The notes under the pieces: model-generated
Seen by the model: the letters and a program-made list of their open reading frames with translations, nothing else
Told to the model about the DNA's origin: nothing
The model's database searches: none
Made by a program: the position numbers and the translations under genes
In this document: piece by piece, positions 45,801-57,161 of the stretch
How positions within the stretch are numbered: position 1 is the first letter of the stretch
How the letters are laid out: every line of letters starts with the position of its first letter
Origin: Moniliella sp. 'wahieum'
Taxonomy: Eukaryota > Basidiomycota > Moniliellomycetes > Moniliellales > Moniliellaceae
DNA: 64,000 nucleotides
Direction: 5' to 3'
NCBI GenBank assembly: GCA_003971905.1
Contig: RSEE01000075.1
Span: forward strand, 1 to 64,000

Positions 45801-48285
45801 CTGCTTCCCTCACCGAGCGGGGACGAACGAGTGGACGAGTCGGCGGACCGGATGGAACAGGATCTGTACCTCTTGGGCGCTACAGCTCTGGAAGATAAGT
45901 TGCAACAAGGTGTGCCCGATGCGATTGCTCAGTTGCGCCGCGCAGGCATCAAGATCTGGATCTGACGGGCGACAAGCTGCAGACAGCTATCGAGATTGGA
46001 TTTAGCTGTAACCTCTTGTCGACCGACATGGAATCTTGATCCTCTCTGCCGATAGGCGGCCGACGCCGAAGCGCAGCTGATCGCTGCATGCGACAAGCTC
46101 TGCTCGCGCTGCGGTCGACCGATTGTGACGGTACCCGCGCCCGATGCGGCCACGCCGACATCTTCCGTGCCGTCGTCTCTGCCGCGGGATGGTTTGCCGT
46201 CGTGATCGATGGCGAGACGCTCAAGTGGGCGTTGCGGGCGGACCACAAACCGCTTCTTGGCGCTGACAACGCAGTGCGAGGCGGTGGTCTGTTGCCGCGT
46301 CTCGCCAGCGCAGAAGGCCGACGTGGTGCGCCTGGTCAAGCAAGGCTGTGGATCCATGACGCTCGCCATTGGTGATGGCGCCAACGATGTGGCGATGATC
46401 CAGGAGGCCCATTGCGGCGTCGGAATCGCAGGTAAGGAAGGTGCCCAAGCGGCCATGTCGGCCGACTATGCCATTGGACAGTTCCGATTCCTGGTGCGCT
46501 TGCTCTTGGTCCATGGACATTGGTCCGTGGTTCGGATTGCACGGATGCACTGTGTGTTTTCTTCAAGAACATCATTTGGACCTTGTGTCTGGCGTGGTAT
46601 CAGCTTATGGTGTGCGTATTTTCCCTTCTCCTTTTTTCTCCTTCTCCCCCCACCCCTTCATCCTCTCCTCTCTTTTCCTCTTCTCTCGCTGGGCGGGACA
46701 GGGCGATTGACCAAATATGTGGATCATGGACATGGCACAGCGAGTTTGACGGCACCTACCTCGTTCCCTACCCCTTCATCTTGCTCTTCAACTTGGTCTT
46801 TACCAGTTTGCCCAGCATCCTGCTCGGTGCGCTGGACCAGGATGTGAACGCGGCGGCGCTCATGGCGGTGCCCGAGACCTACTTCAAAGGCCGGCAGGGC
46901 AAGTACTACACCCGCCCCATCTTCTTCGGCTACATTATCGATGGCATCTACCAATCGGTCGTCTGCTTCTTTCTGCCGTGGGCCATGTGGGGCAAGTACC
47001 CCGCTACCAACGCCGATGGTCACGATATGATGTCGCTCTACTCTTTGGCACCTCGGTCGTGGGGCGGCGGTGACGTGCGCCAACTTGGCCGCGGCGGCCA
47101 TCAGCAGTTACTGGACCTGGCTCTTTTGGGTGATTGAAGTCCTGTCGATCTTTGCGTTTTTTATCTTCTCAGCCATCTACTCGGCGTTCAACTCGTTCAT
47201 CTTTGACGATGTCGCGTACTACCTGTATGCCTCGGTCCTGTTCTGGGTCACGCTGGCCATGACGGTGGTACTGGCGATGCTGCCGCGGGTGTGCTTTTTG
47301 GCGTGGCGCAGTAGCTTTTACCGGACGACTGTACGATCGTGCGGGAACAGTGGGTTGTCGGCGACCTCAAGGACCGTCTCGGTGGGGCACCGCCACCGTC
47401 GTCGCGCCGAAAAACGAAGGGACAAGCGAATGCCAAGCAAATCGCTTCCTTAGGTTTCACTCCAGAGTTGGAGGCAAGCGACAAGCACTACCAAGCTCGG
47501 AGCTCGCGCTCGCTTCCACCGCTCCACACCTTCCTTCGCCGAGTCCATCAGCGGATACCGTGCCTCGATCCCTGTGCGCCCCGACCTCGATCTCGACCCG
47601 GACGAGGCGAGTGTCTGGGCAGCTCCGGTAGACGAGTACGACGTTGGCGGCCATCGGACGCTCGTCATTCACCAAGACGGCCGTCAAGCTGGATAAGGAC
47701 ACGGCACTGCCCCAGGACGTTCCCCACGGCCAGAAGGCAAGCGCGGGGATGGACATTCGCTTGGTCGACCTCGACAACGACCTCAATCTCGACAACGACC
47801 CTGACCTCGACACCGGCCCTGACTTCGACGTCGCGCCTGCCGTCCCGCCCCTCGTCCGCTCGCCCTCGCCCTCGCCGTCGTCGGTCTATGGCCATCCATC
47901 CTTCTTCCCACCTTCTTCCCATCCCCGCCCACCCCCCGCAGAGAGAAGAGTCTGGCCGATTTGTCGGAGCCGAGCGTGCGCTATCGCTCTTGCCACCCGC
48001 CATGGGATCTGCTCCCTTGCCCGCGCCCGTGCCCGCGGGGTCGTCCTTGACGCCGCTGCCCCCGCCTCCGTCCAGTAGCACAGTCAGCTCCACCTACTCC
48101 GTTGCCTCTCCTTCCACCGCCGCGCCGCCTCCGCCCTGGGCATTCGATCGGTCCACGTACGATGAACCTGCGCGGCTGGACCGTGGGCCGAGCTGGGCGC
48201 CTCGGACGATGTGCTATCTTCCTTGGCGCCCACCGTGTCCTCTCGTCCTCTCCCTTTTCCGCGACCCCACTCTCCCGCCTCCTAA
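42882..48285 (+). CDS. P4-ATPase phospholipid flippase
   Basis: Translocates phospholipids to the cytosolic leaflet (Drs2/Dnf/Neo1 family). Blocks in order: [11 protein letters not shown] and [18 protein letters not shown] (43320-43400); [48 protein letters not shown] and [13 protein letters not shown] (the A-domain DGET, near 44175); [59 protein letters not shown] (catalytic Asp, near 45020); [34 protein letters not shown] and [17 protein letters not shown] (near 46370); the C-terminal membrane helices; and [15 protein letters not shown]. An intron (about 46608-46702) follows LCLAWYQLM. The disordered tail ends [11 protein letters not shown] at 48285. At least ten frame changes occur. Around DKTGTLTQ bases are missing, so that motif reads only in part. 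No Cdc50 subunit lies in the window. Confidence 0.9.
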
Positions 48286-49748
48286 CGTCCCTGCTCCCCG
48301 CGGCCCATTCACTATCCACCCACTATCCATCCTCTATCCACCCTCCCAATCCTTACCCAGGTGGACGACGACCCCCCCCCATCCCGCCTCTCCCCCAGCG
48401 CCTTGACCTCTCTTACGTCTTCCTACCGCCATGTTTCTCCTGTTTCTCTTCTATTTTCTCCCCTTCTTTTTCTCCCCTTCTCTTTTCCCTTCTCTGCCCC
48501 TAGGATCAGGCACCGCGCCAAGCACACAAGGACGCTCTCCTGCCCCACTTTGCTCTCTCTTCCGCACCCCCTTATATCTTGCGGGACGGCTGGCCTCCTT
48601 CGGCTGAACGTCCACCGCTTCGTTGTCGGGTTGGTGCTGGCACCCGTGTGTGTCGGGCACACTCCCTGTTTTGATCTAGGGTCGATTGATGTATGATATC
48701 CCATCTGTGCCGTGTCTAGACGTCGTGAGGATTGCCGTGGTGGTGTGTGGCGGCGGTACTCAGTACTCAGGATGGGTGCTGCGAATACGTACGGGGCGGG
48801 CGGGCGTGTCGGCGGCCTTCGCACGGTCAGAGGGGGCCGAGGGGACGCGCTACTGACTGGTCGGTCGGTGGAAACGAACGAAGGCGGAGAGGGCGACGAG
48901 TGTGGCGTTCAAGTCACGCACTGGTGCGTAGTCACTCGTGACGTGGCGCACCTGAGACGGAGGACTCCACCTGAGCCTCAGCGCTGAGCTGAGCTAAGCG
49001 TGCGGGTGGAGGGGCGGGATGGTTTGAGACGCGGCGCACGGATGGTTGAGCTGGGGGCTTGCCTCATCGCTTCTTCAGCGCCCCCGAAACGGGGGGCAGG
49101 CGGGTGGCCGGCGGTGCGTGCTGCTGTGCTGCTGCCCACAACTGCGCCCTGCGGGGCGGGGGGGCAGGCGCCGGGCGCCGAGGGGCCGGTGGCGGCGCCC
49201 TCGCCTGCGCTCCCAGCTCGGCGGGAGCGACGCAAGCGGGGGGGGAGACGGACCAACAACCCTCGTTTGCGTGTCCAAGGCCGGAGGGGAGACGTGGTGG
49301 GCTCGGCTGTGCTCCGCTTGCTCCTGCCAGCTCCTTTCCACGCGCCTCCATCACATCCCAGTCACCTCATCCCCGGTGGCTACCCCTCCAGCATCACCCC
49401 CATCACGCCCCCGGCCTGCTCCCCTCCTACTTCTACCTGGCCTTGGGTGTCTTGCTCTCGGCCACTCCTGCTCTCCTCGTCTCTGCCATCTCCCCACCAT
49501 CTCCCCACCATCTCCCCACCATCCCCTGCCACCCCCCCCCACCATCTCCCCACCATCTCCCCACCATCCCTCAATCGCGCGCCCCCGATGGACTCGAGGC
49601 ATGCGTCGGCCGACATGCCCCCCACCCCCTCCGACCCGCCCGCCCTCCCAACCCCCCCCAAACACACCCTTCCCCTCCCGCTCCTCCCCCCGCCGCCTTC
49701 CCGTTGCCCACCGACGCTCCTCTCGCCTCCCCCCCGCCGCTGCCTGCC
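48286..49748. other. Intergenic region with P4 3' flank and methyltransferase leader
   Basis: The left part is T/C-rich (48410-48500). The right part is very GC-rich and ends in C-rich leader sequence. An alternative upstream ATG for the next gene is at 49590. No other gene was recognised. Confidence 0.5.
49485..49572. repeat. CCATCTCCCCA minisatellite
   Basis: Six to seven 11-bp units of CCATCTCCCCA interrupted by a C-rich stretch, in the leader of the methyltransferase-like gene. Confidence 0.85.
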
Positions 49749-51395
49749 ATGTCCTCCTCCCGCTCTCCTTCCCCTTCGGTCCCCGCATCCCGCACGCCGG
49801 CCAACCCACCCGTTGTCCAACGACCACGGCTCGACCCCCTCGACATGTCCTTCCGCTTCCCACCCGCGTCCAACCGCCCGTCTGTGAAGACATCCAATTC
49901 GTCTGCCCCAGCCGCCGCCCGTCTGGCCATGCCCCCACCCGCCCTTCCTTCCCCTCCCTCCCCCCCTCTACCCTGGCCTCCATCTTCCCGCTCCTTCTCC
50001 CGATCGAACCGCCCAAGCCTGGGCCGGCGGCGTGGGCCATTTTGCCCCCGGGTTGCGATTCAAGTTGCTGGAAGTACTTGATGCTCTCGTCGATCACATT
50101 CCTCTTCCGCGGGAGGGCGAAACAGTGACCGCGGTGGAATATGGCGCGGTGCACTCCCGTGGCCACCCGCTTCTTCAAGCCTTTGCTGCCCGCCTTTCGG
50201 CCAACTGCCTCCAAGCTCAATCTCTTCCCTACCGAACCTCCGCCCCAGCCCCAGCCGCGGCCCACGCCCGCGCACCCTTCTTTTCTCTCCTCCACACCGA
50301 CATGCCCGGCACCGATTTTCGACAGATTATGGCCAGCAACGAGCAGGACCACTTTGTACCCGAGGGACTGGCTTCCCACCTGCTCGAACACGTGTTTGAA
50401 TCCTACACCGCTCGTCCCTTTGGCGCCGCTGTCACTCCGCAGGCAACAGCTCGGTTCGGGCTCAGTCTGATGGACTTGCATTGGGCCCACCCTCGTCCGG
50501 CTCAAGTACCTGCACCGTCGATTGTTGGATCTTCCCCGCCCAGCCCAGAGGACTTACCGGACATTCCATTTGCCGGCGGATTCCCCTCCACCGTCCCCTT
50601 GCCCTCGCCTCACCCGCTAACGCCCCCGGCTGTCGCCCACCATGGACAGCAGAGCTACTTTGCCTTGCACAGGCCAACCGCCCTGGGGGACCTCGCGAGC
50701 CTTGGCGCTGGATCGGTCCCACGCCGTCCTTCAGTCTCGGACCCACGGGATCACCATACCCACCGTGCCCACCACACCCACCACTCCCACTACACCCACC
50801 ATGCCCACGTGCACCATGCACGTACATTTTCCACCCCCTTGTTGCCCCCCTCATCGGTCGCGAGCTCAGTTGCGCTGGGGTGCGATCCTGACCCGCAACC
50901 AGCCGAGGAACTAGCTTTGTTCCTCGCTGCTCGTGCGTCTGAATTTACCACTGGCGGGATCCTACTTGTTGCGTACCTTGCCGCCCCTTCTTCGCCCACT
51001 ACGTCCCTCTCTTCTCCCCATGCGCACACTACCGACTCCACCTTTGGGCGTGCTAGTCACCCCGCGCTTGCCTCCCCGCCGGACGGGAACGGTAACAGCG
51101 ACGGCAATGGAGATGGGGATGGGGATGAGGATGGGGATGGGGATGGGGACGCAGATTCGCACGATTTTTGGACGGCACTAACGACGTTGCTGGCTCCGTG
51201 CATCCAACGTCTTATCTTTACCGCTCGTATCTCCCCAGACGTAGCTCGACGCATGTTGGCTCTCCCGCTCTCCCTCCGCTCCTCGCACGATACCCGCGCC
51301 ACCTTGGATGCCCAGCAGGACTGGGACGTGGTCTGGTCGTGTGGCCTGGAAGAGGGAAAGCAAGAGCAAGAGCAAGAGCAAGAGCAAGAGGAGGT

Positions 51396-51434
<39 letters not shown>

Positions 51435-51837
51435 TGCAGGTTCAGGCGGTAGATCCAACGACCCGATCGCGAGGCACAAGTACAACCAAACTCACCTCCC
51501 CTGGCCTAGATCGGAACCTGGAGCCACACGTATTGCGCATCCAGCATGGGCCGGTGCGCGCGGGGGCGTGTTGACAAGCACGACGTTTGCGCGGGAACTG
51601 GTTGCGCTGGTGCAATCGATCTACGAGGCACATTTACGTCGTGTCCTGCGTACCCGCGCACGCTTGTCCCAGGGGTCCACGGCGATCGTCCTCGACGCCT
51701 TGTGGGAACATCTCTTGGTTCGCATACAGGATTTGCGCCAGCTCAATCATCCCCTCCTCCGCCGCCCTGTGCATGTCGAAGTGTGTGTTTGGCTCTTCAG
51801 CGGCGCAGTCGCACCTGATGCACGATGCTTGGTCTGA
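49749..51837 (+). CDS. SABATH-like carboxyl methyltransferase candidate
   Basis: Probably a SAM-dependent methyltransferase related to the SABATH (salicylate/carboxylate) family. From ATG 49749 (alternative 49590) a disordered start runs to a frame change near 50025, then a single open frame continues to TGA 51835-51837. Within it: HFAPGLRFKLLEVLDALVDH; VTAVEYGAVHSRGHPLL, which fits the glycine-rich SAM-binding motif I; FFSLLHTDMPGTDFRQIM, which fits the family DxPxNDF motif; ARPFGAAVTPQATARFGLSL followed by MDLHW, which fits the sxxSLhWL motif; and EFTTGGILLVAYLAAP, which fits the late strand. Four low-complexity insertions interrupt the fold: a His-rich run (50755-50820), Gly-Asp (51095-51160), Gln-Glu and Gly-Thr (51359-51440). 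Pro/Ser-rich loops also occur. The motif glycine and Asn are replaced, so activity is uncertain. Confidence 0.5.
50755..50820 (+). repeat. In-frame His-encoding CACC repeat
   Basis: CCCACC/ACCATGCCC-type units encode HHTHRAHHTHHSHYTHHAHV within the methyltransferase-like protein, giving about 14 His in 25 residues. Confidence 0.75.
51095..51160 (+). repeat. In-frame GATGGN array
   Basis: GATGGGGATGGGGATGAGG and following units encode Gly-Asp repeats inside the methyltransferase-like gene. Same hexamer family as 36489 and 42640. Confidence 0.8.
51359..51440 (+). repeat. In-frame CAAGAG and GGCACA arrays
   Basis: Two adjacent hexamer arrays: CAAGAG (Gln-Glu)n followed by GGCACA (Gly-Thr)n, without breaking the frame. 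Confidence 0.85.
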
Positions 51838-52927
51838 GTGCGAGAGTGCGTGCAGCGCCACCAAGAAGAGGAGGAAGGAGGAGGAAGATCCAGCAGAGAA
51901 AGAATGTTGCTGTTCGCTTGGCTGCTGGCTGTTCGGTTGCGGAGTATTCGCTGTGTTTTGTTTGTTTTGTTTTGGTTTGTTTTGTTTTGATTTGGTTGTT
52001 CCCGTTGTGGGCGCGGGCGGCAGGTGTCGGGTCTCGTGTCTCGGTGGGGGGGAGGCTCGTTTGGCCTGTGCATGCTCTCTCATACGGGTTTGTCACGGTC
52101 GGTTTGTATTGTCATCGATCTCATCCACGCATTGTATTCATCCCTCCATCCATCCACCCATCCACCCATCCACCCATCCACCCATCCATCCATCCATCCA
52201 TCCATCCATCCATCCATATCCAGTCTTCATTGAACCCAACATGCTTTCTCGTCCTTTTGTCGTTGACGTATTCCCTTTGAACTCTCCATAATCATGGTCG
52301 GACATGTGGACTTTTGTCACAGGACATGTAGATGGTTGTGTCGTGCCTGAGGCCCTGCCTGCACACCGGGCGCTGGGACGGAGTAGTGATGTTAATGACG
52401 GGAGCAGAACTTTTCGTTGTTCGTGTTGTCCGTTCCACTTTCTAGTTTAATGGTTCTCCCCGTCTTTCTGGTCAACTGCAACCGAGCGTCGTGCCTCTGC
52501 CCTGGCTATAATCCGTACCACGCGACTTTGCCACCTCTCATCGATCTGCAGCTTCACTCTGTACGACTCGATTGCCACATCTCATCAATCTTCTCAGTGC
52601 GCTCGCCTTGAGCTTCGATGGCCAGACGAGCCTCCATAGCTCGTCGATCACATTGCCAACGGGAAGCGCACTGGGGATTAGGGATACGCTTTCTGGTCGG
52701 TGCAATGGGGCGGGGTAAACTTTCAATTCTCCACGGTATATTGGGGCTTAGTGCGTATCCAGTGTGGGTTTAATGAGGTCTTCCCACGCTCGCCGCCGCT
52801 TGGCGCCAACGCCCCTGCGCGCCGACTTTGTTCGTCGCGGTCGTCTGGGTCGTCTTTGCTGTCATCGCCGCTGTCGGTGTGCCCGTTCTTCTCTGTGCGT
52901 TCGCCATCGCACCCTCCCCCCCCGCCC
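51838..52927. other. Intergenic region before the MFS gene
   Basis: Carries a TTTTG-rich run (51955-51995), the CATC minisatellite and a TATATT word near 52737, about 190 bp upstream of the MFS start codon. No gene was recognised. Confidence 0.5.
52137..52217. repeat. CCATCCATCCAC minisatellite
   Basis: CATCCATCCACC units (four with CCC) pass into a pure CCAT tetramer run. Confidence 0.9.
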
Positions 52928-55233
52928 ATGTCCTCCCTCGACCACGAAGACAGCCTCCAAACCGCTGCCCGTCCCTCCCGCCTCGTCCCGGCCGCCAGCT
53001 CGGGCAGGGCGGCAGCCTCGCATCACATTCATGCGCCCGTGCTCGTCTCCGCCTCCCCCGCCTCCTTCCTGGCCCGCATTGGCCTGCGAGGTGCCCGCCT
53101 TCTGATGGCAGTCACCATCTTTGCCTCGCTCGGTGTCCTTCTGTTTGGGTACGACCAGGGCGTCATGGCCAGCCTCATTGTCCACCCCGCTTTCCTCGCC
53201 TACTTTCACCGCCCTACCTCGGCCCAGATCGGTACGGCAGTCGCCATTCTCGATCTCGCTGCCCTCTTCACCGCCCTCCTTGCCGGTACACTCGCTGACC
53301 GTATCGGTCGCAAGGCCACTATAGGCTGGGGTGCCATCCTGTTCACGTGCGGCGGACTAGTGCAGACTGCTGCATGGAGCTTACCCATGCTCATTGTCGG
53401 TCGTGCACTAGCCGGGTTCGGCGTAGGGTTACTCACCATGGTCGTGCCCACGTACCAGAGCGAAATCTCCATCGCCGAGCACCGTGGGTACCTCGCCTCG
53501 ATCGAGTACACGCTCAACATTGTCGGGTACGCATTGAGTGTATGGGTCGGGTATGGCGCCAGCTTCATCACGGGCAACACAAACGTTTCTTGGCGCTTGC
53601 CCCTCAGTATCCAGATCTTCGTCGGCTGCATCTTGGCTGTGGGAACGGTGGTCTTACCCGAGTCGCCTCGGTACTTGCTCGATAAGGATCGCGATCGCGA
53701 CGCCATGCGCGTTCTCCTCGATCTCCATGGCGACACGAGGACGGATCCAACCAACGTGCCAAGTAGGTGCATGTCGATGTGATGCTTGGCCTCCCGGCTC
53801 TGTTCGGACAGGCATGGGGTATTAGCTACGAGATGGGGAGCAGAAGGAGGGTAGATTCCACACGGGGGTTAGGACGGAAAAAACTGACCGACCATCGTCT
53901 CTCTCTCTCTCTTATCTCCCAGACTCGAATTCCGCGAAATCAAACAAAACGTCCTTTTTCTTCGCGGACAAGGCGACCGCTCGTACCGTGCCATGTGGAA
54001 ACGGTACCGCTACCGCGTGCTCGTGGCTTGCAGCAGCCAGTTCTTCGCCCAGGTTCGTACTTTGGCGTGCGTCCGATTTGCACGAACAAAAGCGGCTGTA
54101 CTGACACGGCACGGCACACTCTTATTGTCCTTGTCTCTCCATTTGTGGGCGATGCAGATGAATGGCATCAACGTCGTTAGCTTTTACGCCCCACGTCTGT
54201 TTGCCAGGGCCGGATGGGAGGGGGAGAGACGGTACGTGAACTTCTAGGCGGTGTAAGTTATCTACTTTTTTGTCGGGACATACTTACTGGTTCTTCACCC
54301 CCGTTTTTTGTCGTAAATTGATTGGTTTGGGTATTAGCGGTACTCATGACCGGGATCAACGCATGTCTCTACGTCGGCTCCACCATCCCGTCTGGTTCCT
54401 GATTGACAGCTGGGGCCGATGTCCGATATTGATCTACGGCGGCTTGCTTGAGGCGCTGTTCCTGATGCTCATAGGACTGTTCCTCTGGCTCGACATGCCC
54501 CTTTCACCGCAACTAACCGTGGTGTCGGTGATTGGCTACACGTGCTCCTTTGGCGCCAGCTTCGGCCCTGTACCGTGGTTGTTACCGCCTGAGATTATGC
54601 CGCTGAGCTTCCGTGCCAAGGGCGTTTCCCTCTCGACTGCCGTCAACTTCTCAGCAACTATTACGTGGGGGAAACAACGCCTATTTTGCAGGACCTCATT
54701 ACCTGGCGCTTGTATCCCATGCACAGCCTGTTCTGTCTCGCCGCCGTCTTGAGCGTCTACCTGTTTTACCCGGAAACCGCAGGCGTACCCATTGAAGAAA
54801 TGGCATCGTGTTTGGTGATGAACTTGCCTCTCCGATCTCACAAGCGCACTTGGTGTCGTCGCTCGAAACGGACGAGGAGCAAAGTGCCGCCACGGAGATC
54901 GTGTTCGATCACATGAACATCGACCAATCCGAAACTCTTCCTTTAACCTCTACCCCGCACCCGTCCCGCCGATCCACCTCTTTCGCCTCTCACCCTCGCT
55001 TTTCCCTCGACGGTCCAGAGGTCATTGTCGATGAGGCCCAGGCGGCAGCAGCAGATGTTGATCCTGCTACACCTGCCCACCCTCGTGGATGGCGTCGGTT
55101 CTTCGTTTCCCTGTGGGAGTCGGGACCGAGGTCAGGACCCGCGTACGTCCTTGTTCAGTCCGGGCCTTCTTCCACCCCGATTCCACAGCTTGATGGGTAT
55201 TTTGGTTTGCGGTACTGCCTGGTACGGATATAA
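52928..55233 (+). CDS. MFS sugar transporter
   Basis: Major facilitator superfamily, sugar porter family: 12 membrane helices importing hexoses or related polyols. ATG 52928. Visible are GYDQGV in helix 1 (residues 74-79), the loop motif DRIGRK (124-129), GRALAGFGVG (158-167), PESPRYLL (244-251), FYAPRLFARAGW, LYVGSTIP, DSWGRCPILIYGG, GPVPWLLPPEIMPLSFRAKG and PETAGVPIEEM near the C-terminal end, followed by a long acidic/Ser tail. Introns: about 53763-53922, 54053-54157 and 54232-54337. In the last exon three frame changes fall at conserved positions (near 54390, 54648 and 54802). Each is explained by one lost base in a doublet or triplet (TT, CC, GGG). The gene is therefore probably intact in the organism. 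Confidence 0.9.
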
Positions 55234-56452
55234 GGATACCCACAGCCGATGGGCTACCGGAGGCGACCGGGCGAAAGGGATGGTCCCTGGGCCTGATCTC
55301 TGTGATCCATGATAAATGTGAACGATCGATGACCACCTTGTCCCACATTCAGTCCCGTGTTGGGCCGACAGCGGTTGCGGTTGTGTTGCGGGGGGCGGGG
55401 GGGTGAGACATGAAACGGGTGTGGTGAAACATCTTTCTGCTGCTTGCTTCCGGCCGGAAGAAGCAAGGCAACCGCAATGCACTGCTACTGGCCATCCGCC
55501 GGCAGCGGATGGCTTGAAGCTTACTAGTAGGACTGCAATGGCTGGATGAGATGTCGATGACTATAATAGCTCGGTGACAAATCGATGGGTATCTGGCGAA
55601 AAACGTTGTGGCGTGCAGCGCTCATTCTCCGGAGCACTCCAGCTCGGAGGGGACCCGATGTGTTGTGCTTCTTCGTCCTCACCTACACTGTCTGCTTCGA
55701 CTTGGCCAGATGCGGGGGAATAACCAGAGTGTAACATGTATCGTTGAAGAAAATAACGCGTAACGTCTTGGGCTCACATCCGTTTGGGGTGGTGATGATG
55801 GCGATGATGGTGATGATGGTCATGGCCCTCTTTTGGTTGCTCTCCTGGTGGTGTGGTTCTACCGTAGACTGGTTCTGAATGTGCCCCCTGCCCACGTAGG
55901 CACGCATATTAGTCCGGCCAAAGAATAATGACACCGCTGTCCGTGGCAAGTGGCGACGCACTCTTTTGCATATCCAGCCCCCCCTCCCCCCGACTTACAG
56001 TGGTCGTCGTCTGATAACTCTCACTCTACTCTGGTCTTTCGCCCTGCCCCGCATGATGTTCTGTACTGCCGAGCTGGCCTGCTATCTGGTGCTTCGCTCT
56101 GAGAGAGACTCTTGGGTTCACGCGTAGTTAGTCATTGTACTGCCGAGCAGGTCTACTCTCAGGTGCCTCGCACAGTCAGAGATGTGCAGAAGTTGCTGGT
56201 ATACTCCCTGTTCTCATGTCCAAATAAGGTGCACTTTTGCTCCTTAAACAGTACCGACAATTGCGCTAAACATCGCATTGAGATACCATCCGATAGTCCT
56301 GCTGTTGTTTCGTTGGAACACCGTTGCTACTTGCTGAGGTACGCCTGTTGATCATCTCTCAAAGTGTATGCCATGATGCGCTGTACCAACTGGGGCTGTC
56401 GTTCTTAGTTCTTTGGATGGGTACACCGAACTGGGATCTAACGCTAGAAATA

Positions 56453-56525
56453 ATATCATCTGCCATCTGTCATCGATCATCTGCCATTGATCATCGAATC
56501 ATCTGTCATCTGTCATCCATCCCGA
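56453..56525. repeat. ATCATCTGCCATC-type repeat
   Basis: Imperfect units of ATCATCTGCCATCTGTCATC with GATCATCGA variants, about five units. Confidence 0.75.
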
Positions 56526-56843
56526 TCGACGACTATTATCTTCTTCCCTTTCTCTCCCCATCGACCATCCATCTGCCAGCTGCAGATCCGTCCGCATCGA
56601 ACGCATGGAACGCATCGGGCTATGTAGCACAGTGACCAACGTGGCCTGGCTCGGGACAGAGAAGGTGGGGCGGGGCACAGCTAGGTAAATGGTAAATACA
56701 AGAATGTGCAAGATCGGCGGGCCCAAAGATCGCGGGACGCCCGCTGGTCGGAACGGGAAAAAGGCGCAGCAATTCAAGCACGGTAACGAACGGGAAGGAA
56801 AAAAAAGGTACAGACGCCATGGCTCTGGTGGGGCCCAACCACC

Positions 56844-56864
56844 AAACACACACACACACACACT
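56844..56864. repeat. AC dinucleotide microsatellite
   Basis: Ten AC units following a CCAA sequence. Confidence 0.9.
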
Positions 56865-56999
56865 TCCAAGCGTACAAGCGTACAACGTAGCAAGCGTATT
56901 AAGAGAAATAGTGTCGGTGGGGGCCGCCATGACCAGAGCGCACGAATGAAAAATAGTGAAGAGACCCAAATGGGATCGATGGGATCAAGAATGGCCGCA

Positions 57000-57062
57000 A
57001 GTCGCAAATGGCAAGTGACAAGTCGGAAGTGGGAAGTGGGAAGTAAGAAGTGAGAAGTGGGC
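57000..57062. repeat. GAAGTGG tandem repeat
   Basis: Imperfect 7-bp units GGCAAGT, GACAAGT, GGAAGTG and GAAGTGG in series, about eight units, near the 3' end of the right-hand minus-strand gene. Confidence 0.8.
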
Positions 57063-57161
57063 AACCGGAAAGCAGGAGGGGGGGGGGTCCAAAAGAGCGA
57101 AGAGGAGAGATATAAATCGAGTTGGACGGACGCGCGACAAGCGTCGTTCGTCGGTCCCAGT

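Larger units (their letters stand above)
55234..57161. other. Intergenic region between convergent genes
   Basis: About 1.9 kb with no recognisable gene. Contains an isolated TTGAAGCTTACTAG word (55513), a GATGATGGTGATG run (55794-55830) and the repeats listed separately. Confidence 0.5.

Noticed and set aside
29399-55233. Secondary-metabolite biosynthetic cluster (transporters plus methyltransferase)
   Set aside because: No polyketide, peptide, terpene or other backbone enzyme is present, and the flippase, GEF and YTA7 genes are housekeeping types.
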